A stretch of DNA of 64,000 nucleotides. Origin: Bailinhaonella thermotolerans (GTDB lineage Bacteria; Actinomycetota; Actinomycetes; Streptosporangiales; Streptosporangiaceae). The first letter of the stretch is position 1. Every line of letters starts with the position of its first letter. Shown piece after piece: positions 35,131-43,424 of this stretch. The stretch covers positions 186,001 through 250,000 of the forward strand of contig NZ_QZEY01000002.1 of the NCBI RefSeq assembly GCF_003594875.1, given 5' to 3'. The notes under the pieces are model-generated. The model searched no databases, had not been told where the DNA came from, and saw only the letters and a list, made by a program, of their open reading frames with translations. The translations under genes were made by a program, and so were the position numbers.

Positions 35131-36582
35131 TCATGCCGGCGTCCCTTCCGTCTCGTGCCGCCGCGCGGCGAGCCGCCGCACGGCCGGCAGGCAGTCCCCG
35201 CATCCGGTCGTGGCCCGGGTGGCCCTGGCCAGCGCCGCCACGTCCCCGCCGGTCTCGCGGACGGCGCGCAGGAGCGCCGCCTTGGTCACCGAGTTGCAGC
35301 GGCAGACCAGCGCCGTGCCCGGGAGCGAGTCGGGGCCGGGCCCGGCGGCCGGCGGGAGCGCCCGGCCGAGCAGCAGCCCGGGCCGGTCGGCGGGGGTGGG
35401 CGCGCCGTCGTCGTGGAGCTGGACGAGCGCGGCCGCCGCGTCGGGCAGCCCCAGCGCGATCGCCCCGATCACCCGGTCGCCGTCCAGCGCGACCTTGGCG
35501 TACATCCCCCTGGCCGGGTCGGCGTAGGAGATCACCTCGGCGTCGGCGCTGTCCGTCTCCAGGCGCGTCTCGCCGAACGCGGTCAGGTCCACGCCGCCCG
35601 CGCGGAGCCGGGTCACCGGGGCCCCGGCGTGGTAGCGGGCGTCCGGGGCGGTCCCGGTGAGCAGCCCGGCGAGCACGGCGGCCTGCTCCCAGGCCGGCCG
35701 GAGCAGCCCCTGCGGCGGCGTCCCGGCCCGGGCGCAGTCGCCGAGTGCGCGCACGCGCGGGTCCGCCGTGCGCAGCCGGTCGTCCACCGCGATCCCCCCG
35801 TCCGCGGCCAGCCCGGCGCGGGCGGCGAGCGCCGTCTCGGGGCGGGTCCCGGCGGTCACCACGGTCAGCGCCGCCGGGACGACGCTGCCGTCGTCGAGCT
35901 TGACCCCCTCGCCGGGGTCGTGCCGCACGGCGGCGGCGCCGATCGCCGTGCGCACCCCGGCGGCCCGGCACAGGCGGGCCAGGATCATCCCGGCCGTCCG
36001 GTCCAGGTGGCGTTCCATGAGATGGGCGGCCGGGTGGATCAGCGTGACCCGCGCGCCCGCGGCGGCCAGGCCGAGCGCGGTCTCCACGCCGAGCACTCCG
36101 CCGCCGAGCACGGCCACGGGCGCGCCCGGCCGGGCGAGCTCGCGGATCCGCAGGCAGTCCGCCAGGTCCCGCAGCGTGGCCACGCCCTCGGCCGGGCCTC
36201 CCCGCCCGTCGGACAGGCCCTCGACCGGCGGCAGCCACGGCCGCCCGCCGGTGGCCAGGACCAGGTCGTCGTAGCCGAGCGACGTGCCGTCGGCCAGGCG
36301 CACGCGGCGCCCCCGCCGGTCCAGCCCGGTCACCGGGACGCCCAGGCGCACGCCGACCCGGTTCCGCTCCGCCCAGCCCCGGTCGTGCAGGGCGATGTCG
36401 GCCGGGGTCAGCGTCCCGGCCAGCACGCCGGACAGCAGCACCCGGTTGTAGGCGGGCCGGGGCTCGGCTCCGACGACGGTCAGCGCGACCCGCTCGCCCG
36501 CCGGGTCGGCCGCCCTGACCAGTTCGGCCAGGCGGGCGGCGGCCATGCCGTATCCCGCGACGACCACGCGGCGCGGGCTCAC
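35131..36582 (-). CDS. FAD/NAD(P)-dependent reductase with C-terminal [2Fe-2S] domain (NasB-like)
   Basis: 483 aa. FAD-binding VVAGYGMAAARLAELVRAAD at the N terminus; PAYNRVLLSGVLAG is the NirB/NasB-family block. NAD(P)-binding VAVLGGGVLGVETALGLAAA and TAGTRPETALA follow, and the C-terminal BFD-like domain has CRCNSVTK and ATTGCGDCLPAVRR, four Cys. Probably passes electrons from NAD(P)H to the adjacent nitrate reductase. It lacks the siroheme/4Fe-4S half of NirB, so it is not a nitrite reductase. GTG 36582 overlaps the stop of the reductase gene (GTGA). Confidence 0.85.
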   Translation of the reverse strand: MSPRRVVVAGYGMAAARLAELVRAADPAGERVALTVVGAEPRPAYNRVLLSGVLAGTLTPADIALHDRGWAERNRVGVRLGVPVTGLDRRGRRVRLADGTSLGYDDLVLATGGRPWLPPVEGLSDGRGGPAEGVATLRDLADCLRIRELARPGAPVAVLGGGVLGVETALGLAAAGARVTLIHPAAHLMERHLDRTAGMILARLCRAAGVRTAIGAAAVRHDPGEGVKLDDGSVVPAALTVVTAGTRPETALAARAGLAADGGIAVDDRLRTADPRVRALGDCARAGTPPQGLLRPAWEQAAVLAGLLTGTAPDARYHAGAPVTRLRAGGVDLTAFGETRLETDSADAEVISYADPARGMYAKVALDGDRVIGAIALGLPDAAAALVQLHDDGAPTPADRPGLLLGRALPPAAGPGPDSLPGTALVCRCNSVTKAALLRAVRETGGDVAALARATRATTGCGDCLPAVRRLAARRHETEGTPA

Positions 36583-38606
36583 GCCGGCTCCAGCCGTACG
36601 GCGCACGCCTTGAACTCCGGCATGCGGCTGACCGGGTCCAGCGCCGGGTTGGTGACCAGGTTGGCCCGCTCGGCGCCGGGGAAGTGGAACGGCAGGAACA
36701 CGGTGTCCCGGCGGATGCCGGGCGTGCACCGCACCACGGCCTCGGCCGTCCCGCGCCGCGAGACGACGCGGGCGCGGTCGCCGTCGGCCAGCCCGGCCCG
36801 GCGCGCGGTGTCCGGGTGGACCTCGACGCGCGCGCCGGGCTCGGCGGCGGCCAGTTCCGGCACGCGGCGGGTCTGGGCGCCCGACTGGTAGTGCGCGAGG
36901 ACCCGCCCGGTCGTGGCGATCAGCGGGAAGTCGCCGCCGGGCCGCTCGGCGGGGCCCCGGTGGTCGACGGGGACGAACCTCGCCCGCCCGTCCGGGTGCG
37001 CGAAGCGGTCCAGGAACGCCCGGGGCGTGCCCGGGTGGCCGGGGCCGGGGCACGGCCAGTGGATCTCCTCGCCCGCGCGCAGCCGGTCGTACCCGATCCC
37101 CGAGTAGTCGGCGAGCCCGCCGGCCGACGCCCTGGCCAGTTCGGCGAACACCTCCTCCGGATCGTCGGGGAACTCCGCGGCCGGGCGGCCGAGCCGTACG
37201 GCCAGGCCGCGCAGGACGGACAGGTCGCCGCGCGCGCCCGGCGGCGGGGCGACCGCGCGCCGCCGCAGCAGCACGCGCCCCTCCAGGTTGGTCAGCGTGC
37301 CCTCCTCCTCGGCCCACTGGGTCACCGGGAGCACGACGTCGGCCATGAGGGCGGTCTCCGACGGCACGATGTCGGCGACCACCAGCAGGTCGAGGGCGGC
37401 CAGCCGCCGGGACACGCGCCCGGCGCGCGGGGCCGACACCGCCGGGTTGCTGCCGAAGACCAGGAGCGCGCGCGGCCCCGTCTCCGTCCCGAGCGAGTCC
37501 AGCAGCTCGTACGCCGAGGGGCCCGGCGCGGGCAGGTCCTCCGGCGCGACGCCCCACACGGCGGCCACGTGCCGGCGCGCGGCCGGGTCGTCCAGCCGCC
37601 GGTACCCCGGGAGCTGGTCGGCCTTCTGCCCGTGCTCGCGGCCGCCCTGCCCGTTGCCCTGGCCGGTCAGGGACCCGTAGCCGGACCCCTCCCGGCCCGG
37701 CAGCCCGAGGGCCAGGGCCAGGTTGATCCAGGCGGACACGGTGTCGGAGCCGGTCGCGTGCTGCTCGGCGCCCCGGCCGGTGAGCAGGTACGCCCGCCGG
37801 GCCCCCGCCAGCAGCCCGACGGCCGCGCGCTGGTCGGCGGCGGCCACCCCGGTGACGCGCTCGGCCTCCTCCGGGCGCCAGCGGGCCGCGATCCGCCACG
37901 CGGCGGCGAACCCCTCGGTGCGCCGCTCCAGGTCGTCGCGGCGGACCAGGCCGCCGGCGACCGCCGCGTGCAGCATGCCCAGCGCGAGGGCCAGGTCGGT
38001 GCCCGGCCGGGGCGCCAGGTGGAGCGAGGCCAGCCCGGCCGTCGCCGTTCGGCGGGGGTCGGCGACGACCAGGCCGCCGCGGTCGCGCGCCCGGCGCAGG
38101 CGGCGGACCAGCGGGGGCATGGTCTCTGCGACGTTGGCCCCCACCAGCATGATCGCGTCCGCCTCGTCCAGGTCGGCCAGCGGGAACGGCAGGCCGCGGT
38201 CCAGGCCGAAGGCCCGCTGCGCGGCCGCGGCCGCCGAGGACATGCAGAACCGCCCGTTGTAGTCGATGTTCGGGGTGCCCAGCGCGACGCGGGCGAACTT
38301 GCCGAGCAGATAGGCCTTCTCGTTGGTCAGCCCGCCGCCGCCGAACACCGCCACGCCGCCGGGCCCGTGCCCGGCCAGGACGCGCCGCAGCCGCGCCGCC
38401 ACCAGGTCCAGGGCCTCGTCCCAGGAGGCCGGCCGCAGCGGCCCCCCGCGCCGGTCGCGGACCAGCGGCTCGCGGAGCCGGTCGGGGGCGCCGAGCAGCG
38501 CCCCCGCCGTCCAGCCCTTCTGGCAGAGCTCGCCCGCGCTCACCCGAGGCCCGTCCATCGTCATCCGGCACTGGAGCGCGCAGTACGGGCAGTGGGTGGC
38601 GGTCAC
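36579..38606 (-). CDS. nasA: Assimilatory nitrate reductase, molybdopterin subunit
   Basis: 675 aa. The [4Fe-4S] motif HCPYCALQCRM plus GELCQKGW at the N terminus; YNGRFCMSSAAAAAQRAFG contains the Cys that binds Mo in Nas/Nap enzymes; GQGNGQGGREHGQKADQLPG and the C-terminal molydopterin-binding barrel (FPLIATTGRVLAHYQSGAQT) are intact. Reduces nitrate to nitrite in the cytoplasm; no Tat signal. GTG 38606 overlaps the thioesterase stop as GTGA and follows GGGAGG. No nirBD or nirA is in this window. Confidence 0.88.
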   Translation of the reverse strand: MTATHCPYCALQCRMTMDGPRVSAGELCQKGWTAGALLGAPDRLREPLVRDRRGGPLRPASWDEALDLVAARLRRVLAGHGPGGVAVFGGGGLTNEKAYLLGKFARVALGTPNIDYNGRFCMSSAAAAAQRAFGLDRGLPFPLADLDEADAIMLVGANVAETMPPLVRRLRRARDRGGLVVADPRRTATAGLASLHLAPRPGTDLALALGMLHAAVAGGLVRRDDLERRTEGFAAAWRIAARWRPEEAERVTGVAAADQRAAVGLLAGARRAYLLTGRGAEQHATGSDTVSAWINLALALGLPGREGSGYGSLTGQGNGQGGREHGQKADQLPGYRRLDDPAARRHVAAVWGVAPEDLPAPGPSAYELLDSLGTETGPRALLVFGSNPAVSAPRAGRVSRRLAALDLLVVADIVPSETALMADVVLPVTQWAEEEGTLTNLEGRVLLRRRAVAPPPGARGDLSVLRGLAVRLGRPAAEFPDDPEEVFAELARASAGGLADYSGIGYDRLRAGEEIHWPCPGPGHPGTPRAFLDRFAHPDGRARFVPVDHRGPAERPGGDFPLIATTGRVLAHYQSGAQTRRVPELAAAEPGARVEVHPDTARRAGLADGDRARVVSRRGTAEAVVRCTPGIRRDTVFLPFHFPGAERANLVTNPALDPVSRMPEFKACAVRLEPA

Positions 38607-39007
38607 GTCGGCCTCCCCCCGGCCAGGGAGCCGGCGGAGACGGAGACGCTCTGGCCCCGGAACTCGGCCACGACCTCGCCGCCCCGGCCCCGCACGGTCA
38701 CGTCGTAGACGCCGTGCCGGCCGTGCCGTACGCGCTCGACGGCCTCGGCGACCAGCTCGTCGCCCGCCTCGGCCGGGCGCACGAACGTCACCTGCGCGCT
38801 CTGCGCCAGCGCGGCCCGCCCGCGGGAGTTGCAGGCGTAGGCGAACGCGGCGTCGGCCAGCAGGAACAGGTAGCCGCCGTGGGCGATGCCGTGCCCGTTC
38901 AGCATCTCCCCGGTGACCCGCATGCGCAGGCGCGCCCGCCCGGCGGCCACCTCCTCCAGGGCGATCCCGAGCGACCGGCACGCGGGGTCCCCGGCGTACG
39001 CGCTCAC
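38603..39007 (-). CDS. PaaI-type hotdog thioesterase
   Basis: 134 aa. NGHGIAHGGYLFLLADAAFA is the PaaI hotdog helix signature with Asp as the catalytic residue, and AQSAQVTFVRPAEAGDELVA follows. Such enzymes hydrolyse (aryl)acyl-CoA or act as housekeeping thioesterases, here perhaps releasing an acyl-CoA or acyl-PCP. GTG 39007 overlaps the SDR stop by GTGA. Confidence 0.85.
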   Translation of the reverse strand: MSAYAGDPACRSLGIALEEVAAGRARLRMRVTGEMLNGHGIAHGGYLFLLADAAFAYACNSRGRAALAQSAQVTFVRPAEAGDELVAEAVERVRHGRHGVYDVTVRGRGGEVVAEFRGQSVSVSAGSLAGGRPT

Positions 39008-39852
39008 TCGGGCCCCCCGATCCAGGTCCGCGCCATGGCCTGGACGACCGAGCCGTCGGGGTCGGCGAGCTTGCGCGCGAGGTATCCGGCCACCCAGTCG
39101 CTGGTCGGGATGCGGAACGGCGGCGACTCGTCGGTCAGCGCCCGCACCACGACCTCGGCCACCTCCCACCTGGACTGCCCGGCCTTCTCCCAGCCAGGGC
39201 CGCGCACCCAGTCGATGTAGTCGGCGAAGGCGCCTGCGTACGGCCCCGAGGCGGCCTGGATGGTCGCGCGGTTGATCGTGGGGAACCGGCCGAACCCGGT
39301 GTCGGTGACGAAGCCGGGCACGACCACGGACACCGTGACGCCGTGCGCGGCGGCGACCGGGGCCAGGCTCTCCAGGAAGCCCTCGACGGCGAACTTGGCC
39401 GCCGAGTACGCCTCGTTGAACGGCTGGCCGACGACGCCGTGCACGCTCCCGACGGTGACCAGGCGCCCCCGGGCGGCACGCAGCAGCGGCATCGCCAGCC
39501 GGCTCACCGCGATCACCCCGAAGAAGTTCACCTCCAGGTTGGCCCGCAGGTTCTCCAGGGTGGACATCTCCATCGTCGGGTCGAAGTTGGAGATCCCCGC
39601 GTTGTTCACGACCGCGTCCAGCCGGCCGTAGGCCCGCCGTACGGCCTCGACGCACTCGGCGGCTGAGGCGGGGTCGGTCACGTCGAGGCGGCGGACGTCC
39701 ACGGTGACCCCGGCGCGGGCGGCCTCGTCGAGCAGGGGGCCCGCCCGGCCGGGGTCGCGCATGGTGGCGACCACGGTGAGCCCGGCCCTGGCGGCGGTGA
39801 CGGCGGTCGCCAGGCCGATGCCCGACGACGTGCCGGTGATGAGCGCGATCAC
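39004..39852 (-). CDS. Short-chain dehydrogenase/reductase
   Basis: 282 aa, classical SDR. VIALITGTSSGIGLATAV at the N terminus, NNAGIS, the catalytic Ser in VGSVHGV and YSAAKFAVEG (Tyr/Lys). A NAD(P)(H)-dependent oxidoreductase; the substrate is presumed to be a cluster intermediate. The C-terminal RIPTSDWVAGYLARKLADP is an extended cap. GTG 39852 overlaps the MFS stop as GTGA, with GGGGAGG upstream. Confidence 0.88.
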   Translation of the reverse strand: MIALITGTSSGIGLATAVTAARAGLTVVATMRDPGRAGPLLDEAARAGVTVDVRRLDVTDPASAAECVEAVRRAYGRLDAVVNNAGISNFDPTMEMSTLENLRANLEVNFFGVIAVSRLAMPLLRAARGRLVTVGSVHGVVGQPFNEAYSAAKFAVEGFLESLAPVAAAHGVTVSVVVPGFVTDTGFGRFPTINRATIQAASGPYAGAFADYIDWVRGPGWEKAGQSRWEVAEVVVRALTDESPPFRIPTSDWVAGYLARKLADPDGSVVQAMARTWIGGPE

Positions 39853-41213
39853 GGTGTCCTCCCCGCGAGAGCGGGCTCGGCGGCCCGGTCCATCAGCGGC
39901 TGGATCCGCAGCGCCGGCAGGAACGACAGCGCGGCCAGCAGGGTGCCGCCCGCCATGACCACGCGGGCCGCGTTCAGCACGCCGAGGTCGTCGGTGAGCA
40001 GGGTGACGGCCCACCCGCCGGCCAGCGCGGCCAGCGGGATGACCCCCCAGGTGGCGGTGCGGAACGCCGCGTGCATCACGCCCTGGTTCTCGGCCGTCAT
40101 CCGGGACTGCCGGATGGGCGCGCTGCACACGTTGATGCACGACATGAAGAAGCCGTAGCAGCCGATGGTCACGCCGATCACGAGCGCGGGCGGCAGCGCC
40201 GGGGCGGCGAGGACGCCCAGCCCGGCGAGGTTGTGCAGGAGGAGCGCCCAGGCCATGGTCCGGCCCAGGCCGAGCCGGGCGCCGATCCGCGGGGCGGCGA
40301 GCGCGCCGAGGACCGCCCCGGCCGCCGCCGCCGACATCGCCGCGCCGAAGACCCCCACCTGCACGCCGAGCCCCTCGTACGCCAGGACGGGCAGGACGGT
40401 CACGAAGATCGGGCCGCCGGAGTTCAGGGTCACCGCGGCGGCGACCACCCGGCGCAGGACCGGGTCGGCCCAGTTGAGCCGGAACCCCAGCAGCAGCCGG
40501 GACCTGATCGACCCCTCCTGCGCCGTGCGCGCCCCCCACGGCCGCATGCGGCGGAAGCACGCGGCCGAGACGAGGTAGCTGGCCGCGTCCACGAGCAGCG
40601 ACGCCGCCCCGAGCAGGTGGTACAGGCCGGCGGCGATCGACGGCCCGGTCACCTCGGCGACGGTCCGGCTGCCCTCCAGCCGGGAGTACGCCCGGACGAG
40701 CCGGTCCTCGGGGACGGTGGCGGGCACCGCGACGAGGTAGCCGACGTTGAAGAAGATCGTCGCCCCGCTGATCAGCGCCACGCAGGCGAACAGCAGCGGC
40801 GTCGAGAGCACGCCCAGCCAGTACGCCACGGGGATCGCCGCCACCGCCGCGAAGCGGACCAGGTCGCAGGCGAGCATGGTCCGCCGCTTGTCCCACCGGT
40901 CCACCAGCACGCCGGCGACCGGGCCGAGCAGGGGGATGCCGAGGTACTGGGCCATCGCCACGACGCCCACCTCGAACGCCGACGCGTCCAGGACGAAGAT
41001 CATCAGGGTGGGCACGACGAAGACCGTGAGGCGGTCGCCGAGCAGGCTCACGCTCTGCCCGGTCCAGAACAGCCCGAACTCCCGCCCCAGCGACCAGCCC
41101 CGGCCGCCGCCGCTCCCGCCGTCCCCGCCGCTCCCGCCGTCCACGGGCTCCCCCTCGGCGGATTCCGCGCCCGGGGGCCCGGCGGGCCGGGAGCGCGCGC
41201 CGGGGGCCGTCAC
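39849..41213 (-). CDS. MFS efflux transporter (MefA-like)
   Basis: 454 aa, twelve transmembrane helices after a Gly/Ser-rich N terminus (about 40 residues). FWTGQSVSLLGDRLTVFVVP and GVLVDRWDKRRTMLACDLVR are the signature loops of the drug-exporting group (macrolide efflux/tetracycline-V like). A likely self-resistance or product exporter. GTG 41213 overlaps the upstream ligase stop as GTGA. Confidence 0.85.
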   Translation of the reverse strand: MTAPGARSRPAGPPGAESAEGEPVDGGSGGDGGSGGGRGWSLGREFGLFWTGQSVSLLGDRLTVFVVPTLMIFVLDASAFEVGVVAMAQYLGIPLLGPVAGVLVDRWDKRRTMLACDLVRFAAVAAIPVAYWLGVLSTPLLFACVALISGATIFFNVGYLVAVPATVPEDRLVRAYSRLEGSRTVAEVTGPSIAAGLYHLLGAASLLVDAASYLVSAACFRRMRPWGARTAQEGSIRSRLLLGFRLNWADPVLRRVVAAAVTLNSGGPIFVTVLPVLAYEGLGVQVGVFGAAMSAAAAGAVLGALAAPRIGARLGLGRTMAWALLLHNLAGLGVLAAPALPPALVIGVTIGCYGFFMSCINVCSAPIRQSRMTAENQGVMHAAFRTATWGVIPLAALAGGWAVTLLTDDLGVLNAARVVMAGGTLLAALSFLPALRIQPLMDRAAEPALAGRTP

Positions 41214-42439
41214 GGGGCTTCCCGCACGACGAAGGAGGACGTCTTCCCGGTGCGCTCGTTGGCGATGAGCGCGTCCACGACGCGGACCCGGAACGACTCG
41301 GGGTCGTGCTGGAACGCGGTGCTGATCGTGAACGTCGAGGCCATCAGGTCCCGGCGCAGCCGTTCGGCCAGCCCGGGCGGGGCGTCCCGCCCGGCCAGCA
41401 GCAGCACGTCCACCCCGGCGACGCGGCCCCGCCGCTCGGTGATCAGGATCTGCGCGCGGGCCACCCCCGGCTCCCGCTCGGCCCGCGCCACGACGTCGTC
41501 CACGTGCAGGCCCAGCCCGCGCACCTGCACCACCGAGTCGCGCCGGCCCAGGATCCGCAGCGCCCGCCCCTCCCGGCCGCAGCCGCACTCCACGAACCGG
41601 CCGGCGTCGCCGGTCCGGTAGCGCAGGACCGGGTTGAGCATGTCCGGGTCGAGCGTGGTGAAGTCCAGCAGTTCCTCCTCGCCCACGTGCACGAGCTGCT
41701 CCGGGAGCGGGTGGAACACGTCCGCCGGGCAGTCCGGCGTGTTGGTGCCGGCCACCCAGGTCTCCGTGCTGCCGAACATGCCCCAGCGGCGGGCGTGCGG
41801 GGCGACCTCGGCCATGTCCTCGTCGAGCTGCGGGTGCCAGGCCTCGCCCAGCCACAGCACCTTGCGCAGCGCCGGCAGGCGCACGCCCTCGGCCCGGGCG
41901 TGCGCGAACCACAGCCGCAGCACGCTGGGGGTCCCGCCGAACGCGGTCACGCCGCGCGCGGCGAAGAACCCCAGCCAGTCGCCGTACTCCTCGCGGGAGA
42001 CTGAGCCGAGCGCGATGACCTGGCAGCCCGACAGGTCGGCGAAGGCCCCGGCCAGGAAGTGCGCGCCCCACATGCGGCCCGCGCCCCAGCCGTTGACGAA
42101 GACGTCGTCCCGCTCCAGCGGGCGCCACCGGGCGTGCACGCCCGCCATGTAGAAGCCGGTGGGCGCGTAGCCGACCTTGGGCGCGCCGGTGCTGCCGCCG
42201 CTCTGGAAGAGCCAGGTGGCCCCGTGCTCGGCGCGCGGCTCCAGGGCCGCGAGCGCGACGTTCAGGTCGTCCTTGACCAGCGGCGGGACCGCGGCGACGT
42301 CCTCCAGCGTGAGCAGCTTCTCGTGCCCGGCGTAGCGCGGCGCCAGCGCGGGCACGGTCCTGAGCCGCCGCAGCGAGCGGTCGGCCACGGCGAGGCGCGG
42401 CTCCGCCTCGGCGGGGGTCAGCGAGAACGCGTCGGACAT
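41210..42439 (-). CDS. PaaK-like adenylate-forming ligase (cluster copy 1)
   Basis: 409 aa. LFQSGGSTGAPKVGYAP is the P-loop, MFGSTETWVAG the A5 block, LRYRTGDAGRFVECGCG the hinge, and RRDSVVQVRGLGLHVDDVV the small C-terminal domain with NERTGKTSSFVV. It has the compact length of the phenylacetate-CoA ligase superfamily. Activates a carboxylate as acyl-AMP; the second substrate is unknown. ATG 42439 is 4 bp after the ATP-grasp stop. Confidence 0.82.
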   Translation of the reverse strand: MSDAFSLTPAEAEPRLAVADRSLRRLRTVPALAPRYAGHEKLLTLEDVAAVPPLVKDDLNVALAALEPRAEHGATWLFQSGGSTGAPKVGYAPTGFYMAGVHARWRPLERDDVFVNGWGAGRMWGAHFLAGAFADLSGCQVIALGSVSREEYGDWLGFFAARGVTAFGGTPSVLRLWFAHARAEGVRLPALRKVLWLGEAWHPQLDEDMAEVAPHARRWGMFGSTETWVAGTNTPDCPADVFHPLPEQLVHVGEEELLDFTTLDPDMLNPVLRYRTGDAGRFVECGCGREGRALRILGRRDSVVQVRGLGLHVDDVVARAEREPGVARAQILITERRGRVAGVDVLLLAGRDAPPGLAERLRRDLMASTFTISTAFQHDPESFRVRVVDALIANERTGKTSSFVVREAP

Positions 42440-42443
42440 CTCG

Positions 42444-43424
42444 TCACCGTCCTTCCTGGTTCAGCCATCGGGTGTGGGCGTCGCGGTAGGCGGTCCAGCG
42501 CGCCCGGGTGATGTCGCGCTGGAGCGTGCGGGCGGGGTCGCCGTGGTCGGGGGCGATCACGCCGTCGGGTTCGAGCTCGGAGAACCAGTACCGCTCCCCG
42601 TCGAACAGGAAGTCCGCGCAGAAGAACGGGATCGGCAGCCTGCGCGCGAAGTACTCGGTCGCCGCCGCCAGCTCCGGCGGCACGGGCGGGAACTCCATCG
42701 ACCCGCCCCGGCTGGCGTTGGCCACCGGCGAGCCGGGCTCGGGGATCCGCTTCATCACGGCGTACGGCCGGCCGTCCACGACGTACACCCGGTAGTCGAT
42801 CGTGCCCTCGCCCAGGTAGGGCTGGATCACGAGCGTGGTGTCGCCGCCCTGGGCCAGGCTGGCCAGGCCCCGGATCTCCTCGGCGTCGCGGGCCAGGTTC
42901 ACGCCGCCCCCGCCGCACCAGCCGGCGGGCTTGACGATCGCCGGGTAGGTGAGGTTCTCCAGGGCCACCTCGTACAGGTGCTTGCCGACGTCGCGTCCCG
43001 TGCCGATGCGCAGCGTGGGGATCGGCGGGATCGGCGAGTCGCGCAGGTGCAGGACGGTCGCCAGCTTGTCGTTGGCGATCGGCGACAGGCCCGGCGGGAA
43101 CGGCAGGTAGAACCCCGCCTGCTCCAGCACGGCGTACAGCGCGTACTGGTTGAACACGTCCATGGACTGGTACGGCAGCGAGTACAGCGCCGTGATGAAG
43201 AGCGTGTCCTCGGGGGTGACGAGCTCGTCGTCCACGTACACCCGCGGCTTGCCGGCGTCCAGGCCGTCCACCGTCACCGAGTCCGGGGCGTTCCTGGTCC
43301 ACCGCAGGCCCAGCTCCCCGGCCACCTCGGCGTACAGGTCCCAGAAGAAGGGGTGCCACATGGCGGTCCCCCGGGTGGACTCCCGGTCGGGGAAGATCCA
43401 GCACATCCGTCTGAGCGTGCTCAC
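42444..43424 (-). CDS. ATP-grasp ligase
   Basis: 326 aa. The fold is seen in YPAIVKPAGWCGGGGVNLA, the ATP-binding TTLVIQPYLGEGTIDYRVYV and the metal-binding FFCADFLFDGERYWFSELEP. ATP-grasp ligases of this size couple a carboxylate, through acyl phosphate, to an amine or thiol. In this setting it probably makes a peptide or amide bond with the amino acid from the aminomutase. GTG 43424 overlaps the KamA stop as GTGA and follows GGAGGAG. Confidence 0.82.
   Translation of the reverse strand: MSTLRRMCWIFPDRESTRGTAMWHPFFWDLYAEVAGELGLRWTRNAPDSVTVDGLDAGKPRVYVDDELVTPEDTLFITALYSLPYQSMDVFNQYALYAVLEQAGFYLPFPPGLSPIANDKLATVLHLRDSPIPPIPTLRIGTGRDVGKHLYEVALENLTYPAIVKPAGWCGGGGVNLARDAEEIRGLASLAQGGDTTLVIQPYLGEGTIDYRVYVVDGRPYAVMKRIPEPGSPVANASRGGSMEFPPVPPELAAATEYFARRLPIPFFCADFLFDGERYWFSELEPDGVIAPDHGDPARTLQRDITRARWTAYRDAHTRWLNQEGR

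Noticed and set aside
35131-36582. Nitrite reductase large subunit NirB
   Set aside because: The FAD, NAD and BFD parts are present but the siroheme-binding C-terminal half is missing, and no nirD follows.
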